A stretch of DNA of 64,000 nt. Source: Sulfidibacter corallicola (GTDB lineage: Bacteria > Acidobacteriota > Holophagae > Acanthopleuribacterales > Acanthopleuribacteraceae). The stretch spans positions 5,171,001 through 5,235,000 of the forward strand of contig NZ_CP071793.1 of assembly GCF_017498545.1 (NCBI RefSeq). The letters are read 5' to 3'. Shown one piece after another: positions 34,201 to 41,757 of this stretch; within the stretch, counting starts at the first letter, position 1, and every line of letters begins with the position of its first letter. The notes beneath the pieces were generated by a model. The model saw nothing but the letters and a program-made list of their open reading frames with translations. It had not been told where the DNA came from and did not search any database. The position numbers and the translations under genes were made by a program.

Positions 34201-35564
34201 TTCAGGTAGAAGGGACTCTGCTCCAGCTCCAGTTTCGGATTGGGTCGATCGACTTTGATCGTGGGTGGCAGAACCTTGTGGTGCAGCGCCATGACCGATT
34301 TGAACAAGCCGGCCGCGCCGGCCGCGGCCTTGGTGTGTCCGATCTGCGATTTCACCGAACCCAGGGCGCACCACTGACGCGATTCGCGCTCGGTTTCGTT
34401 GAAGACCATGCATAGCCCGCCGAATTCCGCGGCATCGCCGGCCTTGGTGCCCGTTCCGTGGGCTTCCACCAGCTCGACCGTCTCGGCGCCGAAGCCCGCT
34501 TCTTCGTAGGCGCGGCGCAGTGCCTGGGCCTGGCCGGCCGAAACCGGTGCGTAGACACTCTTCGAGCGGCCGTCGGATGAGGAGCCCACGCCGCGCAGCA
34601 CCGCGTAGATGCGATCGCCGTCGCGTTCCGCGTCGGCCAGGCGCTTGAGCGCCACCATGCCGATACCTTCGCCCAACATGGTGCCGTCGGCCTGATCGGA
34701 GAAGGGCCGGCAGTCGCCGGAGGCCGAAAGGGCCGGCGTTTTCGAAAAGCACATGAACATGAAGATGTCGTTCATCGTGTCGACGCCGCCGGTAATGACC
34801 AGATCCGATTGACCCGCGCGCAGCTCGTTGACCGCCATCGACACCGCCGAGAGCGAGGAGGCGCAGGCGGCGTCGGTCACGCAGTTGGTGCCGCCCAGGT
34901 TGAGGCGGTTGGCGATGCGGCCGGCGATGACGTTGCCCAGCAGGCCGGGGAAGGTGGCTTCCTTCCAATCGGTGTAGTTGCTTCCGATCGATTCCGCGAT
35001 TTCCTGAACGCGAGATTCGGGCAGGCCGGCTTCGCGCAGGGCCTTGATCCAAACCGGGCGCTGCAGACGCGCCACCATTTCGCCCATGAGCGTCTGGCCG
35101 CCCGTGGCGCCGAGAATGACCGAGATCCGACTGCGATCCATGCTCTCGAATTGGCCGTTCGCCGCGTCTTCCAGCACCTGGCGGGCCACGATCAACGCGA
35201 TCAGTTGGGCCGTGTCGGTGTAGGGCACCAGGCTGGGCGGCACGCCCCAGGTCATGGGATCGAAGACCACGTCCGGCAGGAAGGCGCCGCGTTTGGCGTA
35301 GGTCTTGTCCGGCACGGAGGGATCGGGATCGTAGTAATCCTCCACCAACCAGTGAGAGGACGGGACATCGGTAATCAGGTCCTTGCCACTCAAAATGTCA
35401 CGCCAAAAACCCTCTTTATCCTGCGATCCGGGAAACAAGGCGCTGACGCCGACCACGGCGATGGGTGGAAATTTAGCGTGATCGTTCGACGGCTTCGGAT
35501 GGGACGGCTCGGGTCCGGGTTCCGAGGGTTGGGATGAAGGGGACGACGATTCGTTCGACGACAT
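28215..35564 (-). CDS. pfaA: PUFA synthase subunit PfaA/Pfa2: KS-MAT-5xACP-KR-DH
   Basis: 2449 residues from ATG 35564 (AAGGAG five bases upstream); the frame is open further up but there overlaps pfaD. Order: KS (about 35-470) with Cys234, His369 and His410; malonyl-CoA acyltransferase (about 590-890) with FLFPGQGSQYPGMG and Ser699 in GHSFGE; Pro/Ala-rich linker; five tandem ACPs with LGVDSIK phosphopantetheine serines at about 1244, 1343, 1437, 1529 and 1622; ketoreductase (about 1700-2150) with TGGGRGVT and the CDYAMANE catalytic Tyr; PKS-type dehydratase (about 2200-2449) with HSIRGVPVAP and DGGLQ. It carries the growing chain through condensation, ketoreduction and part of the dehydration. 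The gap to pfaD is 38 bases and to pfaC 77 bases, so one operon. The ACPs need a phosphopantetheinyl transferase that is not in this window. Confidence 0.95.
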   Translation of the reverse strand: MSSNESSSPSSQPSEPGPEPSHPKPSNDHAKFPPIAVVGVSALFPGSQDKEGFWRDILSGKDLITDVPSSHWLVEDYYDPDPSVPDKTYAKRGAFLPDVVFDPMTWGVPPSLVPYTDTAQLIALIVARQVLEDAANGQFESMDRSRISVILGATGGQTLMGEMVARLQRPVWIKALREAGLPESRVQEIAESIGSNYTDWKEATFPGLLGNVIAGRIANRLNLGGTNCVTDAACASSLSAVSMAVNELRAGQSDLVITGGVDTMNDIFMFMCFSKTPALSASGDCRPFSDQADGTMLGEGIGMVALKRLADAERDGDRIYAVLRGVGSSSDGRSKSVYAPVSAGQAQALRRAYEEAGFGAETVELVEAHGTGTKAGDAAEFGGLCMVFNETERESRQWCALGSVKSQIGHTKAAAGAAGLFKSVMALHHKVLPPTIKVDRPNPKLELEQSPFYLNTEKRPWVRRPDHPRRAGISSFGFGGSNFHLALEEYTGAELRAPRLRQVPDEWVFFGAETPAQLATTVEAELGNLDTPGYLSFLARRSQEGMTRSETRLAVVAKDEADLREKLNKALTHVRQNPEKPLHSADGLHYEKGEALGPVAFLFPGQGSQYPGMGADLAMNFEEAMAVWDRSAHHPLADGKALHEAVFPIPEFNDEARKAREAYLTRTNVAQPAIGAASLSMLALLEQAEIVPSASAGHSFGEVMALHAAGSLDEESVLAIARERGKLMAEAAKLPGAMIAVSSTIDEVRKVIESEKLEVVVANHNAPKQVVLAGTEEAVAQAESHFKRAGMRPKRLTVATAFHSEIVAASTEPLAAFLESHDFKAPHIPVYGNSEASEYPSEPSQMRRLLAQQLAKPVRFVEQIEAMYEAGIRVFLEVGPASVLTSLVGRILEGRPHLAISLDRKGRNGVTHWHRALARLAAAGVSMKPAALWSDFEDRPNPRDAAAPKVAIEINGANYNKPYPPPGGAAGLPKPNPEEVPAPKEVRPVAKVEPVAPAPKPAAPSAQSRPEPPRSPAAASEANLAMTQNPTTPAFSNPQPKRPARTQPSPAPAPRQAAPSAAMNAWLAAYSDVQQQTAHAHETYQQTMADTHLAYLQTAEQALHSLVAMAGGSSVQAQAGTARPAFAPAPVAAQSMPSLQPKAVDAPPAPVVPSIEPALPVEPPRAARPAVPETTSAPVAVTPSPKAAPAKPVTPKPEPKPQAVAAANGGVSDLLLRVVADKTGYPQEMLRLDMDLEADLGVDSIKRVEILSAMREAEPNLPEVDPSEMAALQTLAQITAYLGDTGTQAAPAAVAPSAPAMASAAPATDVHGLLLGVVAEKTGYPVEMLNQEMDLEADLGVDSIKRVEILSAMREAEPNLPEVDPSEMAELRTLGDITNYLSARLPQAPAAPAPTGSAPSASGLHDLLMRVVSEKTGYPADMLNAEMDLEADLGVDSIKRVEILSAMREAEPNLPEVDPGEMAELRTLGDIAGYMGRQMPQTTVASAPVSAPGIQVESLLIAVIAEKTGYPADMLNLDMDLEADLGVDSIKRVEILSAMREAEPNLPEVDPAEMAELRTLAQILEYMSGNLPAQAAPAPTAPAAAGSDLKGLMLTVIADKTGYPADMLNLDMDLEADLGVDSIKRVEILSAMRDAEPNLPEVDPAEMAELRTLAQIVDYMGGSQAQPAATPAPMEVAAPATPAVKAAPSVTLLPELAQPEPVEVGRFILRAKETPAAGMAMAELRDCRNLVITRDGLGVAEALAAALEARGIGAKAVDEVPADADGLIFLGGLRETADEHTAIEVNREAFRALKAAPKLCKGGILVTVQDTGGDFGLSGAERKRAWLGGLTGLVKTAAIEWNRTECKAIDLERADRNPEELAKALLEELLNGGPSHEVGLRADGTRLTLVSHEATVETGAPLLDDSSVVVATGGGRGVTAKTLIALAEATQARFVLLGRTALEVEPEEAAGIRDDAGLKKALLKAATGRGETLSPVDLNRRVQRILANREIRETEREIRIAGGQARYLAVDVLDEQALTTALDEVRGEWGPITALVHGAGVLADKLIAEKTEDQFNRVFDTKVLGLQRLLAATASDPLKALVLFSSVAGRCGNQGQCDYAMANEVLNKVADAERAHRGILVKSFNWGPWESGMVSPALKAHFQKAGIPIIGLEEGARFMVEELQSGSPDEVEITIGGEPRVATSLMGGVDRDLRLELAVDAGSYPFLVDHSIRGVPVAPVVMVLEWFARAARSFRPNLKLAEVRDVRVVSGIRLDRYTNGGNRFHVICRQTANGSGCTLALELRGENDRLHYSATAEMRPSLDKPSTLDAPANLQGWDAPIYDGEVLFHGPEFQVIRSLEGVSEEGIAGELVGTATKGWHGGWRTDVAALDGGLQLALLWGKHKLGGATLPTSVGTLKTYSDELPSGAMKALLRSRAVGANKAIHDIVFEDGGHVVAEMRDVETHLLPS

Positions 35565-35602
35565 AACGGCTCCTTGGAAATGGCTCACCGGTGGGGGCGG
35601 GC

Positions 35603-37237
35603 TCAAGCGGTAAGCGGACGCGGTTGGTAACGGAAGGCCTGCTCGGGCACGGCGACGCCGTAGCTGCGCAGTTGATGGGCTCGAGTCACGACCGCGGCCC
35701 CTTCCAGAAGGTTGTAAGCGATTTGAGTCACGGTGCGGTTCTCGGGACGCGCCAAAAACGAGTCGCGCGTCCAGTCGTTGAAGGCGCCCATGGCGGGCCC
35801 GCACCAAATTTGATAATCCATCAGGCGATCCGGCGTGCCGGCGATCGCCCAGCGACTGGAGAGACCCAGGTAGGCGCGGAACACCAGCGCCATGCGATGT
35901 TTCGGATTGGCTTCCGCCTTTTCCACTTCGCGCGGGTCGCGTTCGGCCCAGAAGTCGCGGGTATCGGCCCAGGCTTGCTCCAGGCTCTTTTTGAAGAAAT
36001 GTTTTTCCAGATTGGCGCGTTCCTTGGCGGGCAAATCGTCGAGGCCCGGATAGGCGCTGTAGAGCTGGTAGAGTTTGTGGGCGCGAATGCCGAACATGGT
36101 GCCGCGTTTCAGCACCTGAACCTCGACGCCCAGCTCGAACATGTCGGCGGCGGGGGCCATGATCACGTCGGCCATGCCGGCACCGGCCAGCAATTGCTTG
36201 CCCGATTCCGAGAGTCCGGACTCGATCGCCGCCTGGTTGACCGATCCGGTCAGGACGAAGGCCGCGCCCAGGGCGAAGGCCGCGGCGACCGCGGAGGGGG
36301 TGCCCAGGCCACCGGCCGCACCCAGGCGAATGGGGCGATCGTAGCCGTAGCGCGCCATACATTCGGCGCGAACCTCGGCGATGCAGGGGAACAGTGCGGC
36401 CAAGGGCCGGTTGTCGGTGTGGCCGCCGGAATCGCTTTCCACCGTGAAATCTTCGGCGAGCGGAAGGTGGCGGGCCAGCTCGGCTTCCTCGGCACTGATC
36501 TGGCCGGCGGCGACCAGGTTGTTCAACATGTCACCGGGCGGCGGCGACATGAAGTGACGCGCCGTTTCCGGCCTGGAAATCTTGGCGAACAGGAAATTCT
36601 TGCGTTGAATGCGTCCCGAGGCATCGCGTTTCAGGCCGGACACCGCGTAGCGCACCACGTGCGGGGTGAGCTTCATGTAGGCCGAGGCCGATACGCGGCG
36701 GACGTCGCGGCGCAGGTACAGGTCGACGACGGCGGCTTCCAGGCGCGGCTCGTTGGGGGAATGGATCAGGTTCGAGCCCCAGGCGGCGCCGATCGGATTC
36801 AGCTCGGCTTCGATGCGGTCGAGTGCCTGTTCGATGCGGTCGGGATCCAAACCCGCGGCCCCGAAAAAACCCAGCATCTGCGCCTTGCCCATGGCGATCA
36901 CCATGTCGGCGGTCGCGATGCCGTTGGCCATGGCGCCGGCCACGTAGGGGAACCGAACCCCGTGCGCTTCCAGAAACGAGCGGTCACCCAACCATTCGGG
37001 GAACAGCGCGGGCAGGCTCGCCAAGAGCGGGAAGGTGGTTTGCCGGGACTGAGGTTGGTCGGCGGAAACCGGGGTTCCCCGAAAGCCGAGACCGATGCGG
37101 CCCCGGTCGTGTTCGCGCAGAATGAAGACCGGTTCGCGCACGCGCTGCACGGCCTCGGCGATTTGGTGCGGCGCGAAAAGGGGCGGTGTGGGGCCGGAAG
37201 CCCAATGGCCGATGTAATGGAACGGGTTTTGGGTCAT
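35603..37237 (-). CDS. pfaD: PUFA synthase enoyl reductase PfaD/Pfa1
   Basis: 544 residues, the FMN-dependent enoyl reductase of PUFA synthases (2-nitropropane-dioxygenase-like TIM barrel). Recognised by FPYVAGAMANGIATADMVIA, the SGGHTDNRPLAALFP signature, the IRLGAAGGLGTPSA phosphate-binding segment and the KRGTMFGIRAHKLYQLY region special to PfaD. It reduces enoyl-ACP with NADPH during each saturating cycle. It is the first gene of the operon, as in myxobacteria (pfa1-pfa2-pfa3); gammaproteobacteria place pfaD last. The start at 37237 sits at the end of a 700-base gene-free leader/promoter region. Confidence 0.94.
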   Translation of the reverse strand: MTQNPFHYIGHWASGPTPPLFAPHQIAEAVQRVREPVFILREHDRGRIGLGFRGTPVSADQPQSRQTTFPLLASLPALFPEWLGDRSFLEAHGVRFPYVAGAMANGIATADMVIAMGKAQMLGFFGAAGLDPDRIEQALDRIEAELNPIGAAWGSNLIHSPNEPRLEAAVVDLYLRRDVRRVSASAYMKLTPHVVRYAVSGLKRDASGRIQRKNFLFAKISRPETARHFMSPPPGDMLNNLVAAGQISAEEAELARHLPLAEDFTVESDSGGHTDNRPLAALFPCIAEVRAECMARYGYDRPIRLGAAGGLGTPSAVAAAFALGAAFVLTGSVNQAAIESGLSESGKQLLAGAGMADVIMAPAADMFELGVEVQVLKRGTMFGIRAHKLYQLYSAYPGLDDLPAKERANLEKHFFKKSLEQAWADTRDFWAERDPREVEKAEANPKHRMALVFRAYLGLSSRWAIAGTPDRLMDYQIWCGPAMGAFNDWTRDSFLARPENRTVTQIAYNLLEGAAVVTRAHQLRSYGVAVPEQAFRYQPRPLTA

Positions 37238-37514
37238 ATGACATAACTCTCAGAGGCGAGGCCGAATTCGGCGTCTCGCGTTGGAAATGATGGAACTCGT
37301 GAGCGAGCCGGAAATCCGGCCGCCAGGTAGGCCTCTACGGGTCTCGTGGCACCGAGCGCACATCGAACCACCGGTGTCTTGGAGAGGGGCGGATCGAGAA
37401 TCGGAAAAGGGCACGAAAGGACGCATCATGAAATGAGAAGCCTTGAAAGGGATGGCAAGTCGGAAAACTTGTAAATCGTATAAACGACTGAATGTGCGGC
37501 GTTTAGATAGATCC

Positions 37515-37542
37515 GTGATAGTTGAATCCGCGTGCATGTCAA
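37515..37542 (-). promoter_or_regulatory. Candidate promoter of the pfa operon
   Basis: TTGACA (37542-37537) and TATCAC (37520-37515) on the minus strand, 16 bases apart, 280 bases before pfaD. The -35 is perfect and the -10 is weak. The stretch 37238-37960 holds no supported gene and is AT-richer than its surroundings. Confidence 0.3.
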
Positions 37543-37969
37543 TGTGGGTTCCTGGAAAAAAGCGATCGAGGGCGAAGCCTGTGAGGGGTGCATTCGCCGG
37601 GGAGAAGGCAATCCGGGGCACGGGATGGGACGGGACCGATCCGTGATTCCATATCGTGCACCATTTCAGAAAACCTCAACGCCTTGATCCGACCTGTCAC
37701 AAATTCGCTATGGTTACCGATTTTTGGGAGTCAGTCAAGGCCGGAAGGAGTGGTGGTGATCCATTCCGCGATGCGGCGTGGAGCGGCGTGGCGCAACGGT
37801 TTGAATTGAATGAGGGCTCAATTTTGGGAGGGCGTCGCGTGCTCTGGTGAGCGATACCGGCGAGGTCCGAATCCGACGGACCCGATCGCGCCGAATGTTG
37901 GGACCCGTGTGAGCGGTCGTGGCGAGGTGTCAGGTGTCGTGGATGGTCGAGCGCGGTTCGGGGCCATTT

Positions 37970-38720
37970 GCATCAAACCCATGCTTGGATGGGGGTAGTC
38001 CCGGGCCAATCCCGGAGGGATGGCCAGATCCATGTTTGGACCACCATTGATTTAGAACGCGCGCCTCTGGCGCGCCACCAGCAGGCGTCCTGAAGGGACG
38101 ACACAATACAGCGAAGGGTTAAGGAGCCGGAGGCGACGCAACCCTGGATCTCTGGAGTTCCCGCATCGAGCTCTGAAGGAGCGGGGCTATGAAGACTTCG
38201 CGGGGTTAACGTGGGATCGTATGGGCCCATCGCGTGGTTGACGTGGGATCGTATGGGCCCATCGCGGGGTTGACGTTAATTTCGGCAGGCCCTCCGCGGA
38301 GCCGCCCCTACAGGGCTGGAGTTCGGGAACCCCAAACAACCAGGGTTGCGTCGGCGCTGCCTCCTTAACCGGATCGCCGGACCGCCTTCGCTGTAATGTA
38401 TCACCCCTCCGGGGTGCCCGCTGGTGGCGGGCCGTTGGCCCGCGTTTTTATCAATGGTGGTCCAAACATACGGTTGGCCATCCCTACAGGATTGGCCCGG
38501 GACCCACCCCATCCATATGGGGGTTTGATGCAGAGGCGCCATCCCTCCAGGATTGGCCGCGAACAATCACCATCCAAGCATCCGGTTGATCACGAACAAC
38601 GATGATTCCATGCGGGGAAGCGAGAGTGCCCGTCGAACATCCGTCCATAGGAGCATGGGACGTCCGGTCGCACCTTCAGCGCGACCCGGGGCAGGTGCCC
38701 GTCCCATGTGGCGTCGTGTG
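37970..38720. repeat. Family C structured repeat pair, locus 1
   Basis: A forward copy (about 37970-38165) and an inverted copy (about 38310-38560) face each other. The shared core runs GCATCAAACCC, GGGCCAATCC, GGAGGGATGGCC, GGACCACCATTGAT, a short hairpin of variable GC sequence, GACACAATACAGCGAAGGGT, then TAAGGAGCCGGAGGCGACGC. The outer part (38600-38720) adds GACGTCCGGTCGCACC hairpins, repeated at 38765-38800. No gene is supported from 37238 to 38881. Confidence 0.75.
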
Positions 38721-38881
38721 CGGGTGTGGGTTCCGTGACGACATTCGTGCGTGTGAATCCTGTGACGTCCGGTCGCACCCTCGGTGCGATCCGGGCGGGT
38801 TCGTCCCGGCCCGGCGAAAAAAACGACGTCACCCGCGCGAGGCGGCAACACGCCCGGAAGCGGGACTTCCGGGCACGTCGG

Positions 38882-39568
38882 TCAGGCGTTCAATTTTGCC
38901 GCGATGGCGTCGCGGACCACGTCGATCGCGGATTCTCCGTCGACGCGAATGAATTTGGCGTTCGGGTTGGCTTCCGCCCAACGCGCCATTTCGTGGACCG
39001 ATCCCAGCGTGCCGTTCTCTTCGTCGAAGTAAATGTCCAGGCGCTGGTCGATGGCCGCTTCGTCCACGTCGTCCTTGCGCACGCTCAACTTCGCACCGCA
39101 TTTCCAACAGAAAAGGTCGTCACCCTCGCCTTTCGGGCGAATCGCCTCGATCGCCGTGTTGTTGGGGTGCCCCGCGGGACAGCTACGGCGGCCCATCAGG
39201 CGCTGTTTGGCGATGTCGCGCGCCAATTCGATCACCAACACCGCGTCCAGCGGCATGTCCTTCGCCTCGAGGCTCTCGGTCAAGGCCTTGGCTTGGGCCG
39301 GGTTGCGTGGAAACCCGTCCAGAATCCAACCGGACTCGCAATCGGGACGGCTCAAACGGTCCAGGATCATGGGGATCGTGATCGAATCGGGAACCAACTC
39401 GCCCCGATCGATGTATGCTTTGGCCTCTTTGCCCAGCTCCGTGCCGCCTTTGATGTTTTCGCGGAAAATACCGCCGGACTCCACGTGAGCAAGGCTGTAC
39501 GTTTTGACCAGGATCGCGGATTGGGTTCCTTTTCCGCTCCCGTTGGGACCAAAGATCAAGACTCTCAT
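38882..39568 (-). CDS. adk: Adenylate kinase with metal-binding LID domain
   Basis: 228 residues; start ATG 39568 after GGAGG. P-loop GPNGSGKGT at residues 8-16, the AMP-binding GGIFRENIKGG segment and LDGFPRNPAQA are adenylate-kinase motifs, so it interconverts ATP+AMP and 2 ADP. The LID has a C-X3-H-X19-C-X2-C set (CPAGHPNN...FCWKCG), as in the Zn/Co adenylate kinase of Desulfovibrio gigas, whereas most bacterial Adk have four Cys or none. The C-terminal extension after the LID (DIYFDEENGTLGSVHEMARW) is also as in that group. Another nucleoside monophosphate kinase specificity is possible. Confidence 0.88.
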   Translation of the reverse strand: MRVLIFGPNGSGKGTQSAILVKTYSLAHVESGGIFRENIKGGTELGKEAKAYIDRGELVPDSITIPMILDRLSRPDCESGWILDGFPRNPAQAKALTESLEAKDMPLDAVLVIELARDIAKQRLMGRRSCPAGHPNNTAIEAIRPKGEGDDLFCWKCGAKLSVRKDDVDEAAIDQRLDIYFDEENGTLGSVHEMARWAEANPNAKFIRVDGESAIDVVRDAIAAKLNA

Positions 39569-39825
39569 TCTTCCTCCAGCATGTCACAACCTTCAAACCT
39601 TCGTGCGCACCGGCGTATCGGGGTGGGAGGCACACCGCGCCTCGACATCACCGAACCCGGTTGGCCGGGTAGGGCTCGGAGCGGTCTTGGTCTTGGTTGT
39701 CGCTCAAGCGTGCCCCATTCTATCAGGTCTGTGAGGGGGATCAATTCAAATTCGATTGGGGTGATGCAAGGCACGACACGCCAACTTGTTACGTAATTTT
39801 GACGACCCCTTGTCGCGCTCGGAGA

Positions 39826-41304
39826 TCAGTTGGCGGGCACGGTGCGCTCCGCCGCCCAGTTGCGCAGCCAGGCGATCTTTTCGGCCATGACCACCGACAG
39901 CGGCCGCGTCTTGCGGATTTCCTCCACCAGCAACTCGGTGGTGGGGTCCACGCCGCGTGCCAGCGCCGTGTAGATCGACGCCACCACGGCCTGCTCGATT
40001 TCGGCGCCGGAGAAGCCGTCCGAATGACGGGCCAACGCCACCAGGTCGAAGTTTTGCGGGGTCATGTTGCGCCGGCTCAGTTGGATGCCAAAAATCAGGC
40101 CGCGCGTTTCCAGGTCGGGCAGGTCGACGAAGAAGATCTCGTCGAAGCGGCCCTTGCGCAACAGTTCCGGCGGGAGCTGGGTCACGTCGTTGGAGGTGGC
40201 CACCACGAAGACCGGTTTGGATTTCTCCGACATCCAGGTCAGCAGGGTACCCAGAATGCGGCGCGACACGCCGCCGTCGCCTTCGCCGCCGGCCAGGCCC
40301 TTTTCGATCTCGTCCACCCACAGGACACAGGGCGCCATGATCTCCGAGGTATCCAGCGATTCGCGCAAATTGCGTTCGGTCTCGCCGACGAACTTGTTGA
40401 AGAGCGCGCTGAAATCGAGGCGCAAGAGGGGCACGCTCCAAAGGCCGGCGATGGCCTTGGCGGCCAGGCTCTTGCCGCAGCCCTGGACGCCGAGCAGCAT
40501 CACGCCCTTGGGGGCTTCCAGGCCGTAGGCCGCGCCGCCGCCGTGGAACACGGCCTTGCGGTGGGTCAGCCATTCCTTGAGGCGTTTCAGCCCGCCCACA
40601 TCGCCCATACCGGCGGTATCGCATTCGAAGGAGAGCACCCCGGCCTGGCTGATCAACTGGTACTTGGCTTCCTGGACCATCTTCAGGTCCGAGGAGGTGA
40701 TGGCCCCGTCGTCGTAAATGGCCTTGCGGGCCAAGCGTTCGGCATCGCTCGCCGTCAGGCCGACCAGGTTGCGGGCCAGCAGACCGATGGCCTTCTTGTC
40801 GGCGACCACTTTGCGACCGGCGTTTTGCTGCATCCATTCCATCGCCACGCGGCGAATGAGGGCCAGCAGTTTCGGCTCGTCCGGCAGGCTGAGGTTGAAG
40901 CGCGCCGTATGGCCCGCCAGATCCTGGGGGATCTCGATGCGGGGGCTGAGCAGGACCAGGTGGTTGGGCACCTTGTCGTGGGACTGGGCGATCTCGCGGA
41001 TCAGGCGTACGTTGACGGGATCTTCCAGATAGGGATGAAAGTCCAGCAGCAGGAACACCGAGGGACGGTCGCTCCCGCGGATGTGGCGCAACAACTCGGC
41101 CGGCTCGGCCTTGTGGGGTTCCTCGCGCGGGGTTTGGCGGATGGTGCGCAGTCCGCCGGTGACCGACCAGAGCATCAGGGGCTGGCGCAGTTTGCGGGCC
41201 AGATCGCCGAAAAGATCGATGGCGCGCTTTTCTTCGAGGCTTTCGATGGCAATCAGCGGTGTCCGGGATTGGACCAACAACAAGAGATCGTTCAAGTCGC
41301 TCAT
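39826..41304 (-). CDS. AAA+ ATPase, Ycf46-like
   Basis: 492 residues from ATG 41304 (SDLNDLLLLVQSRTPLIAIES); an upstream ATG (41358) has no ribosome site and falls next to a repeat. The N-terminal half is the Ycf46-specific region (LLLDFHPYLEDP, VLLSPRIEIP); the C-terminal half is a classic AAA module with Walker A GVQGCGKS near 275, Walker B VLWVDEIEKG near 328, sensor-1 VVATSND and arginine finger region LLRKGRFDEIFFVDLP. Ycf46 proteins occur in plastids, cyanobacteria and various bacteria; a role in photosynthetic/CO2 response was reported in cyanobacteria, but function here is unknown. Likely a hexameric remodelling ATPase. Confidence 0.88.
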   Translation of the reverse strand: MSDLNDLLLLVQSRTPLIAIESLEEKRAIDLFGDLARKLRQPLMLWSVTGGLRTIRQTPREEPHKAEPAELLRHIRGSDRPSVFLLLDFHPYLEDPVNVRLIREIAQSHDKVPNHLVLLSPRIEIPQDLAGHTARFNLSLPDEPKLLALIRRVAMEWMQQNAGRKVVADKKAIGLLARNLVGLTASDAERLARKAIYDDGAITSSDLKMVQEAKYQLISQAGVLSFECDTAGMGDVGGLKRLKEWLTHRKAVFHGGGAAYGLEAPKGVMLLGVQGCGKSLAAKAIAGLWSVPLLRLDFSALFNKFVGETERNLRESLDTSEIMAPCVLWVDEIEKGLAGGEGDGGVSRRILGTLLTWMSEKSKPVFVVATSNDVTQLPPELLRKGRFDEIFFVDLPDLETRGLIFGIQLSRRNMTPQNFDLVALARHSDGFSGAEIEQAVVASIYTALARGVDPTTELLVEEIRKTRPLSVVMAEKIAWLRNWAAERTVPAN

Positions 41305-41368
41305 GGCAAAGGCAAACTCCTTGGGATCCCAGGCGTGTTTCGGGTGGGCTTGGGGCATTGTAACGCAG

Positions 41369-41424
41369 TGCCCATCCAGAAACGAGCGCTCATCTGCGCG
41401 AGGGAGCCGTCGGCTGGATGGGCA
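41369..41424. repeat. 56-bp element, family A copy 4
   Basis: TGCCCATCCAG at 41369-41379 and its exact inverted copy CTGGATGGGCA at 41414-41424; total length 56, as in the other copies. It sits in the leader of the Ycf46-like gene. Confidence 0.8.
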
Positions 41425-41426
41425 CG

Positions 41427-41468
41427 GTGTCAGGTGTCAGGTGTCAGGTGTCAGGCGTCAGGTGTCAG
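41427..41468. repeat. Heptamer array (GTGTCAG)6
   Basis: Six head-to-tail 7-bp units, the fifth with one change (GCGTCAG), starting two bases after the 56-bp element. Compare the six CTGATCC units at 53884-53925 near another copy. Confidence 0.85.
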
Positions 41469-41546
41469 GAAAGCAGACTTTCAAAACCATACCGGAGATT
41501 CGGTGCTGGGGAGGTCCCGTAAGTCGAGAGAGTCATCGTGCCTGTA

Positions 41547-41567
41547 GGTGGAGCAGCTTGCTCCACC
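41547..41567. repeat. Family B hairpin
   Basis: GGTGGAGCA and TGCTCCACC form a perfect 9-bp stem with loop GCT, preceded by CTGTA and followed by AATCGAAGCGA. Same element at 58560 and 62022 and, inverted, at 62388. No gene is seen between 41305 and 41757. Confidence 0.8.
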
Positions 41568-41757
41568 AATCGAAGCGACCCAGTATCGAAGAAAACTAAC
41601 GTCAAAGGGCGAAGCCCATTGCGATGTTGAAGGGCTGCCGCTGAAATGCGCAGCTCCCCCAGTTCTCGACTATAGAATCGAGCCATGGCGTTCCCGCATC
41701 CTGGCAAGACCACCGCACCTTCCAGCCCCGACCGATCCCGCGCGACGGCGCTTCCGA

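Noticed and set aside
20329..37237. Type I polyketide or modular PKS cluster
   Set aside because: FabA-type tandem dehydratases, CLF, tandem ACPs and PfaD are diagnostic for a PUFA synthase; no thioesterase, tailoring or export genes are nearby.
37238..38881. Possible genes in the 1.6-kb gap upstream of pfaD
   Set aside because: Short frames follow repeat sequence or lack ribosome sites and family resemblance; the same peptides recur in the repeat copies at 51 kb, showing they are by-products of the repeat.
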